A stretch of 5,193 nt of DNA from JBFHRB01 sp041591915 (GTDB taxonomy: Bacteria; Actinomycetota; Nitriliruptoria; Nitriliruptorales; Nitriliruptoraceae), in assembly GCA_041591915.1 (NCBI GenBank), contig JBFHRB010000242.1:1-5193 (forward strand), read 5' to 3'. Under the pieces are notes generated by a model. It had not been told where the DNA came from. It made no database searches and saw only the letters and a list, made by a program, of their open reading frames with translations. Shown one piece after another: positions 1 to 5,193 of this stretch. The position numbers and the translations under genes are program-made. Each line of letters starts with the position of its first letter. Within the stretch, counting starts at the first letter, position 1.

Positions 1-1034
1 CGTCTCGCCGAGGTACGTGCGCTGCACCTGCAGTTCTCGCCAGGCGACGGGCCGGACCCTGAAGCGCCCGCCGCGGACCGGGTCGAGGATGGCCGCGAAC
101 AGCGAGGGCGAGTCGAAGCGCGGCGCGCACATCCAGTCGATCGACGCGTCGGGCGACACCAGGGCGGCCGTGCGGGAGTCCCCGATCAGCCCGTACTCGT
201 GGATCTGGTGGAAGCGGACCGACTCCTGGCCGCCGAGCTCCACGGAGGGTGCGTCGGGATGCTGCGACAGCAGCTGGTTGAGGAGTTCGACGACGCGCGA
301 GGTGTCGTCCAGCCGCCAGCGCGCCGACGTCGGTCGCGGCTCGGCGGCGACGAGGACCCCGTCGCCCCCGAGCTTGCGTGCTGCGCGGAAGGCGTCCTCG
401 TCGGTGACGTCGTCCCCGATGACGAGCGGACGGCGTCCGGGGTAGCGGCTGGCCGCCCAGCGCAGAGCCTCGCCCTTGTCGACACCGAGCGGCCGCATCT
501 CGAGGACCCGCTTGCCGTCCAGCAGCTCCCAGCCGGGCTTCTCGTTGGCGTGGTCGCTGATCACCTCGCGGAGCTGGGGGAGCAGCTGCTCCACCTCGTC
601 GTCGTCTGCCCGCCGGTGGTGGATCGCCAGGGACGCGTGCTTGCGCTCGAGCTGCCACCCGCGGTCCGGGTCGATGATCTCGCTGACCCGCTCCGCGACC
701 CGGTCCAGGGTCGACCCGTAGCGCTCGGAGTCGAACAGCGCCGTCTCCTCGCCGTCCGGCCTGCGGATCTCCGCCCCGTGTCCGCCGATCATGGTCAGCC
801 GCAGGTCGCCCATCCGCGGGACCAGCTCGGCCACGGGTCGGCCGCTCAGCACGACCACGGCCGTCCGGCGCGTGAGCGTCTCGAGCGCCTCGTGGACACC
901 CGGCGCGAGGGCCGCATCCTCGGGCCGGTCGACGATGGGGCTCAGCGTCCCGTCGAAGTCGAGGACGAGGAGGCGCCGCTCGATGTCGCCCGCGTGCGCG
1001 AGGATGGCTTCCAGGTCGTCCGCCCGATGCTCCG

Positions 1035-1038
<4 letters not shown>
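1..1038 (-). CDS. otsB: Trehalose-6-phosphate phosphatase fused to GH15 glycoside hydrolase N-terminal domain (partial, runs off left edge)
   Basis: My translation gives 346 residues with no stop before position 1. Residues about 18-258 form a HAD-superfamily trehalose-6-phosphate phosphatase, which releases phosphate from trehalose-6-phosphate to give trehalose in the cytoplasm. The visible motifs are DFDGTL (27-32, nucleophile Asp27 and acid/base Asp29), VVLSGR (62-67), GGHGAE (85-90), VDKG (186-189, Lys188) and GDDVTDED (208-215, metal-binding Asp residues). After a linker of about 20 residues, residues 280-346 match the N-terminal domain of GH15 trehalase/glucoamylase-type enzymes: EYGLIGDSRTAALVSPD, then SIDW, PRFDSPS and an LD-GGRF-like stretch. 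The GH15 catalytic domain and its glutamates lie outside the window. The ATG at 1038 overlaps the otsA stop (ATGA) and has an AGGA ribosome-binding site at 1050-1047. An internal GTG at 243 lacks a Shine-Dalgarno sequence, so I read one fused protein. The phosphatase call is firm. The GH15 substrate (trehalose or a dextrin) is unresolved. Confidence 0.93.
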
Positions 1039-2440
<1,402 letters not shown>

Positions 2441-2444
<4 letters not shown>

Positions 2445-3238
2445 GGCAGCCCGTCCAGCGTCGCGTCGATGTGGTCGCTGAGTGCCTGCCGGAGCTCGGC
2501 CGTGCGTGTGCCCGGCGTGTCGAGCTCGCGGTCGCCGATGGCGTGCACGGGCAGGACGGGGCGGGTCGCGCTGAGCACGAACGCCTCGTCCGCGGCCAGG
2601 AGGTCGTCGAGCGTGTAGCGGCCCAGCTTCACGGGGACGACCAGGCCGAGCTGGCGGCGCGTGACCGAGTCCAGGATCGGCACGACTCCGGGATCGGGCG
2701 AGTGCACCTGGCCGCCGCTCACCCAGGCGATCGCCGCGGTCGGGAGCTCGTGCACGACGCCACCGGAGACGACGATCGCATCGTCGGCGTGTGCCTCGCG
2801 GGCCAGCCGGGTCGCGTGCTGGTTCACGGCGTAGGAGATGGTCTTGACGCCGCTGAGCGCCGATGCCCACGGGACCTCGACCGGCGCCAGGGAGATGCTC
2901 TCGGGCCAGGTCGGCCGGAACGCCAGCCCGCGTACGGTGCGGCTGCGGGTCACGATGAGCTTGATGGCCCCGTCGCGCTCGCCCCAGGCGACCAGCAGGT
3001 CGGTGACGACCTGCTTGAGGACGGGGAGCGCGATGCCCACGGTCTTCGCGCTCGCGCGCATCCGCGCGAGGTGCTCCTTCAGCGCGTGCGTGCGCCCGCC
3101 ACGCACGAGGATCGTCTCGAAGACCGCGTCGCCGCGCAGGAACCCGTCGTCGGTGAGCGGGACCGTCGCGTCGGCCGCCGGCAGCACGCGGCCGTCCATC
3201 CAGGCGATGGGACTCGCGGCAGCGGTGTTCGGGCTCAC
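2441..3238 (-). CDS. PLP-dependent aminotransferase class IV (BCAT / D-amino acid transaminase / aminodeoxychorismate lyase superfamily)
   Basis: With the GTG at 3238 the product is 265 aa, close to the usual 270-290 for this fold. Signature regions are WMDGR (13-17, where relatives have WVNG), GFLRGDAVFET (32-42), HLARM (56-60), GVKTISY (130-136, with Lys132 as the expected PLP Schiff-base lysine), HELPTAA (163-169, Glu164 being the glutamate that contacts the PLP ring nitrogen), VTRR (192-195) and SATRPVLPV (223-231, like the STLREVLPV region of relatives). Substrate is not predictable: branched-chain amino acids, D-alanine and 4-amino-4-deoxychorismate are all possible in this superfamily. 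Two active-site loops depart from the common EGSTSN and LPGVTR forms. It heads the trehalose operon. The start is uncertain: an in-frame ATG at 3280, adding 14 residues, has a good GAGGG 8 nt upstream, but it would force the promoter into rnpB. The GTG has no Shine-Dalgarno sequence and would suit a leaderless message. The frame further upstream is antisense to rnpB and was discarded. Confidence 0.9.
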
Positions 3239-3245
3239 CTCGCGG

Positions 3246-3251
3246 AGCGTA
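3246..3251 (-). promoter_or_regulatory. Possible -10 element of a leaderless promoter for the aminotransferase-otsA-otsB operon
   Basis: TACGCT on the minus strand fits the actinobacterial TANNNT pattern and ends 7 nt before the GTG at 3238. That would put transcription start at or next to the start codon. I see no convincing -35 at 16-18 bp. This is a tentative reading of one hexamer. Confidence 0.25.
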
Positions 3252-3286
3252 GGGGGTCGGCCCTGTCCCACCGCCCGCATCCGACG

Positions 3287-3292
3287 TACCCT
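3287..3292 (+). promoter_or_regulatory. Probable -10 element of the rnpB promoter
   Basis: TACCCT fits TANNNT and lies 7 bp before position 3299-3300, where helix P1 of RNase P RNA begins. That is the distance expected if the RNA starts at its mature 5' end. The -35 region is weak; the best I see is CTGTCC at 3263-3268. On the other strand the same bases form GAGGG, which could be a ribosome-binding site for an ATG at 3280. Confidence 0.45.
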
Positions 3293-3298
3293 CGTACA

Positions 3299-3668
3299 TG
3301 GCGGAGTCGGCCCGGCGGCCGCGCTGGCCGACCTTCGGTCGGTCGGTGAGGAAAGTCCGGACTCCACAGGGCAGGGCGCTGGGTAACTCCCAGGCGGGGT
3401 GACCCGCGGCAAGCGCAACAGAGAGCAGACCGCCCCATCCGATGGGGTAAGGGTGAAAGGGTGGTGTAAGAGACCACCGGCGTCGCAGGTGACTGCGGCG
3501 GCCAGGCAAGCCCCGCCCGGAGCAAGGCCAAGCAGGGACAGGACGGCCCGTCCGTTACGTCCCAGGTAGGCCGCGCGAGGCGTCGGGTAACCGACGTCCC
3601 AGATAGATGGTCGCCACCCCGGCTCCGGCCGGGGGACAGGATCCGGCTTACCGGCCGACTCCGCCGCC
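3299..3668 (+). ncRNA. rnpB: RNase P RNA, bacterial class A (catalytic RNA of 5' tRNA maturation)
   Basis: This RNA, with the RnpA protein, removes 5' leaders from precursor tRNAs. The universal core blocks are present: GAGGAAAGTCCGG (3348-3360), ACAGAGAGCAGACCGCC (3418-3434), GGTAAGGGTGAAAGGGTG (3446-3463), CCGGAGCAAGGCCAAGCAGG (3518-3537) and GGATCCGGCTTACCGG on the 3' side of P4. By eye I pair P1 as a perfect 12-bp helix (3300-3311 with 3654-3665), P2 (3314-3320 with 3609-3615, one G-U), P12 capped by GTGA (3484-3497), P16 (3535-3539 with 3559-3563) and P17 around GGACGG/CCGTCC (3541-3553), P18 capped by GTAA (3581-3596), and P19 (3617-3622 with 3629-3634), the last being typical of high-GC Gram-positives. 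P16 and P17 mark it as class A. The ends are set from P1 and may be off by a few bases. The long reading frames across this stretch are not genes. Confidence 0.97.
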
Positions 3669-3685
3669 CCACCCAGGGGCGGCGG
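3661..3685 (+). terminator. GC-rich hairpin, probable rnpB transcription terminator
   Basis: CCGCCGCCCC (3661-3670) and GGGGCGGCGG (3676-3685) form a perfect 10-bp stem around the loop ACCCA. No T-run follows, which is common for actinobacterial terminators. The stem's first five bases (3661-3665) are also the last five bases of the P1 3' strand, so the two helices cannot both form in full. Confidence 0.6.
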
Positions 3686-3710
3686 CCGCCTGCTCGTAGG
3701 TGAGCCTCTT

Positions 3711-3740
3711 GTTACGTAGCGTTACGTACCGTTACACCCA
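3711..3740. repeat. Three GTTAC-headed 10-bp tandem units, possible helically phased operator
   Basis: GTTACGTAGC (3711-3720), GTTACGTACC (3721-3730) and GTTACACCCA (3731-3740) lie head to tail. The first two each hold the palindrome TACGTA, with centres exactly 10 bp apart. A further GTTAC sits at 3762-3766, 31 bp after the third, and GTGAC variants occur at 3750 and 3768. The 10-bp step puts the units on one face of the helix, as expected for a protein binding direct repeats. They lie 63-92 bp before the start of the small-gene pair. The repeat is plain; the regulatory role is inferred. Confidence 0.6.
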
Positions 3741-3763
3741 TAGCATTCCGTGACTCATGTGGT

Positions 3764-3769
3764 TACAGT
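3764..3769 (+). promoter_or_regulatory. Possible -10 element of the small-gene pair
   Basis: TACAGT fits TANNNT and matches 4 of 6 bases of TATAAT. It would start transcription near 3776 and give a leader of about 27 nt that includes the ribosome-binding site at 3791-3794. No good -35 is visible at 16-18 bp. TAGCAT at 3741-3746 is an alternative -10. An activator acting from the GTTAC units could make up for the weak -35, but this is conjecture. Confidence 0.3.
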
Positions 3770-3790
3770 GACTGCTGTTGTCCACTGTGC

Positions 3791-3794
3791 GGAG
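3791..3794 (+). promoter_or_regulatory. Ribosome-binding site fixing the start at 3803
   Basis: GGAG lies 8 nt before the ATG at 3803. An in-frame TGA at 3797-3799 rules out any earlier start, so the N-terminus of the first small protein is well defined. Confidence 0.7.
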
Positions 3795-3802
3795 TGTGAG
3801 GG

Positions 3803-4093
3803 ATGCCGGCCGAAGGCTCTCCGGAGGCGCTGGCGCGCGCGATCGAGGCCGTCGTGCGCCTGTGCACCGAGCGCGACGACGTCGAGGTGACGCTGTCCGT
3901 CCGTCCGGCGGCCGAGGACGAGCGCGCCCTCGGTACGGGTGACGTCTCGACCCCCGATGCGCTGCTCGGTACCGCGCACGTGACCATGCGGACGCACACG
4001 GAACAGGACGGCATCCTCGAGTCGGGCGACGAGGGCTGGCACATCGACCTCGTGCACCTCCCGGTGTACGAGATCGAGGTGGACCTGCCGTGA
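3803..4093 (+). CDS. Hypothetical small acidic protein (96 aa), first gene of a coupled pair
   Basis: I do not recognise the family. The start is secure: ATG with GGAG 8 nt upstream and an in-frame stop just before it. Codons are strongly G/C-ending, which supports a real gene over the frames on the opposite strand. The protein has about 21 Asp/Glu, 6 Arg and no Lys, so it should be strongly acidic. It opens with a short predicted helix (residues 6-22, PEALARAIEAVVRLCTE). The rest looks strand-rich, for example DVEVTLSV (26-33) and AHVTMRTH (58-65), and it ends in alternating hydrophobic and charged residues (HIDLVHLPVYEIEVDLP). One Cys is present (Cys21). There is no signal peptide and no membrane segment, so it is probably cytoplasmic. 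Its stop overlaps the next gene's GTG (GTGA), which suggests equimolar synthesis and perhaps a complex. It could be a small regulatory or scaffold protein, but nothing in the sequence decides this. Confidence 0.8.
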   Translation: MPAEGSPEALARAIEAVVRLCTERDDVEVTLSVRPAAEDERALGTGDVSTPDALLGTAHVTMRTHTEQDGILESGDEGWHIDLVHLPVYEIEVDLP

Positions 4094-4407
4094 CCTCGGC
4101 AGCCGCCGACGACGGGGCCGAGCACGAGCGCTCGGTGACCTGGGCGCAGCGGAAGCTCTGGGGCGTCTACGGCGTCCCGACGCCCGGTGCACCGCGCCTC
4201 AGCGTTGCGTCGGAGGACGAGATCGACACCCACCGGGGTCGTCCGCAGCGCTGGGTCCTCGACCTGGTCCGCCAACCATCCGCGGACGGGGTGATCGAGT
4301 TCGAGCTCGGCTTCGAGCTCGAGGCCGACCTCGACGAGCCGGCACCGAGCGCAGACGAGGACGTGACGTGGATCCTCGCGCACATCGCCGACGTCGATCT
4401 CGGCTGA
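4090..4407 (+). CDS. Hypothetical small acidic protein (105 aa), second gene of a coupled pair
   Basis: I do not recognise the family. The GTG at 4090 overlaps the preceding stop, with GAGG at 4076-4079, 10 nt upstream, as the likely ribosome-binding site. The product has about 22 Asp/Glu against 7 Arg and 1 Lys, again strongly acidic. The N-terminal part is Trp-rich (SVTWAQRKLWGVYG, residues 15-28) and may form the ordered core. A middle stretch (RWVLDLV, 54-60) and the repeat-like FELGFELE (70-77) suggest beta strands. The latter is encoded by an imperfect 12-bp tandem duplication at 4300-4321. The end (VTWILAHIADVDLG) is hydrophobic and acidic. No signal peptide or membrane segment is visible. 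Like its partner it ends in a strand-like acidic tail (partner VYEIEVDLP, here IADVDLG). This is too short to claim shared ancestry but fits two subunits of similar design. The stop lies 8 bp from the stop of the convergent aldehyde dehydrogenase gene. Confidence 0.8.
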   Translation: MTSAAADDGAEHERSVTWAQRKLWGVYGVPTPGAPRLSVASEDEIDTHRGRPQRWVLDLVRQPSADGVIEFELGFELEADLDEPAPSADEDVTWILAHIADVDLG

Positions 4408-4415
4408 GCGAGCCT

Positions 4416-5193
4416 CTAGCGCTCGACCCACACGGTCTTGGTGTTCGTGAACTCTCGTAGCCCCTGGGGGCCGAGCTCACGCCCGTAGCCGGAGTCCTTG
4501 ACGCCACCGAAGGGCACGCGTGGGTCGGACTTGACGAGCTCGTTGACGAAGACGTTGCCTGCCTCGATGCGCGCAGCGACGCGCTCGGCACGGTCGAGAT
4601 CCGATGTCCAGAGGCTCGCGCCGAGGCCGAAGTCCGACGCGTTCGCGATCGCGATCATCGACGCCTCGTCCGTGGCCGTGAGCACGGCAGCGGCCGGGCC
4701 GAAGGTCTCCTCGGAACCGGCCGTGGTCTGTGGGGAGACGCCGGTGAGCAGCGTCGGGGCGTAGAAGAAGCCTGCTCGGTCGAGCGGTTGGCCGCCGACG
4801 ACCACCGTGGCGCCCTCGGCGACCGAACGCTGCACCTGGTCGTGCAGGTCGTCGCGCAGGTCGGCCCGGGCCAGTGGGCCCACGTCGGTGCCGTCGTCGG
4901 CGGGGTCGCCGATCGTCTGCGCCTCGAGGGCCGCCGCGAAGCGCCCGGTGAACTCGTCGGCGACGGCCGCGTGCACGATGAACCGCTTCGCGGCGATGCA
5001 CGACTGCCCGTTGTTGAGCAGTCGGCTCTGGACGCCGACCTCGACGGCGCGCTCGACGTCGGCGTCGTCGAACACGAGGAACCCGTCCGAGCCCCCGAGC
5101 TCGAGGACGCTCTTCTTGAGGTGCCGCCCGGCGGTCGCGGCGACGCTGCGACCGGCCGGCACGCTGCCCGTGAGGGTGACGCCCCGCACCCGC
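4416..5193 (-). CDS. NAD(P)-dependent aldehyde dehydrogenase, succinate-semialdehyde dehydrogenase type (C-terminal part, runs off right edge)
   Basis: About 258 C-terminal residues are visible; the family is about 455 long, so roughly the first 200 (most of the cofactor-binding domain) lie outside. The enzyme oxidises an aldehyde to its acid in the cytoplasm. Counting from the GTG codon at 5189, landmarks are VTLTGS (4-9), LELGGSD (29-35, general base Glu30), NNGQSCIAAKRF (59-70, nucleophile Cys64), EETFGP (160-165), GNVFVNE (211-217) and PFGGVKDSGYGRE (226-238), ending in FTNTKTVW. The SCIAAKRFIV form around the catalytic Cys is typical of actinobacterial GabD1-like succinate-semialdehyde dehydrogenases. 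It lacks the second Cys two residues on that E. coli GabD-type enzymes carry for redox control. I leave the symbol empty because related enzymes accept other aldehydes. The stop is TAG at 4418-4416. All visible catalytic residues are intact. The true start is beyond position 5193; the GTG at 5189 is internal. It converges on the small-gene pair and is not part of the trehalose operon. Confidence 0.93.
   Translation of the reverse strand, partial: RVRGVTLTGSVPAGRSVAATAGRHLKKSVLELGGSDGFLVFDDADVERAVEVGVQSRLLNNGQSCIAAKRFIVHAAVADEFTGRFAAALEAQTIGDPADDGTDVGPLARADLRDDLHDQVQRSVAEGATVVVGGQPLDRAGFFYAPTLLTGVSPQTTAGSEETFGPAAAVLTATDEASMIAIANASDFGLGASLWTSDLDRAERVAARIEAGNVFVNELVKSDPRVPFGGVKDSGYGRELGPQGLREFTNTKTVWVER

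Noticed and set aside
241..243. Internal GTG that could start a separate GH15 protein.
   Set aside because: The upstream bases are pyrimidine-rich with no Shine-Dalgarno sequence, and no stop separates it from otsB.
3286..3297. GTAC-CCTC-GTAC inverted repeat before rnpB, a possible operator.
   Set aside because: GTAC is self-complementary, so two copies always look like an inverted repeat. The arms do not extend and the site fits the expected rnpB -10 region.
3281..3418. N-terminal extension of the aminotransferase frame to 3418.
   Set aside because: It is antisense to the conserved core of rnpB and shows no family similarity. Only the ATG at 3280 or the GTG at 3238 are reasonable starts.
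2445..3509. The otsA frame stays open for 355 codons upstream of the GTG at 2444.
   Set aside because: This stretch lies opposite the 5' part of rnpB and over the aminotransferase in another frame, gives Arg-rich low-complexity protein, and the OtsA homology starts exactly at the GTG.
3778..3786. TTGTCCACT, one base from the actinobacterial DnaA box TTGTCCACA.
   Set aside because: It is a single copy with no cluster, no AT-rich unwinding element and no dnaA or dnaN nearby, so it is probably chance.
4405..4425. GAGCG/CGCTC inverted repeat in the convergent gap, a possible bidirectional terminator.
   Set aside because: The stem is only 5 bp with a 9-nt loop and no T-run, which is too weak to annotate.
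3763..4431. Minus-strand frame of 222 codons opposite the two small genes.
   Set aside because: The translation is rich in Arg, Ser and Thr as expected of an antisense shadow, it crosses the small-gene boundary and intergenic DNA, and the plus strand has better starts and ribosome-binding sites.

Overview
The window is high-GC DNA with strongly G/C-biased third codon positions, GTG starts and 4-nt stop/start overlaps. It also carries a bacterial class A RNase P RNA that appears to have a P19 hairpin. Together these point to a high-GC Gram-positive (actinobacterial) chromosome. I cannot name the genus. I see no insertion sequence, CRISPR array, tRNA or prophage gene, and base use looks uniform throughout.

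Positions 1-3238, minus strand: a tightly packed operon read right to left. It holds a PLP fold-type IV (class IV) aminotransferase, then trehalose-6-phosphate synthase (otsA), then a trehalose-6-phosphate phosphatase (otsB) whose frame continues without a stop into the N-terminal domain of a GH15 glycoside hydrolase, which leaves the window at position 1. Both junctions are 4-nt overlaps (GTGA, ATGA), so translation is probably coupled. OtsA and OtsB make trehalose from a nucleotide-glucose and glucose-6-phosphate. The fused GH15 part may hydrolyse trehalose or a related alpha-glucoside, so one polypeptide could both finish and break down trehalose. The aminotransferase has no obvious place in this pathway.

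Positions 3239-3686: a 61-bp divergent gap, then the RNase P RNA gene (rnpB, plus strand). Its P1, P2, P4, P12, P16/P17, P18 and P19 elements can be paired by eye. A strong hairpin that looks like a terminator follows and shares five bases with the 3' strand of P1.

Positions 3687-3802: a short, AT-richer intergenic region holding three GTTAC-headed 10-bp tandem units, a fourth GTTAC further on, and a possible -10 element.

Positions 3803-4407, plus strand: two small overlapping genes for very acidic proteins (96 and 105 aa) of unrecognised family.

Positions 4416-5193, minus strand: the C-terminal part of an aldehyde dehydrogenase of the succinate-semialdehyde dehydrogenase type, convergent with the small genes and only 8 bp from them. 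Its N-terminus lies beyond the right edge.
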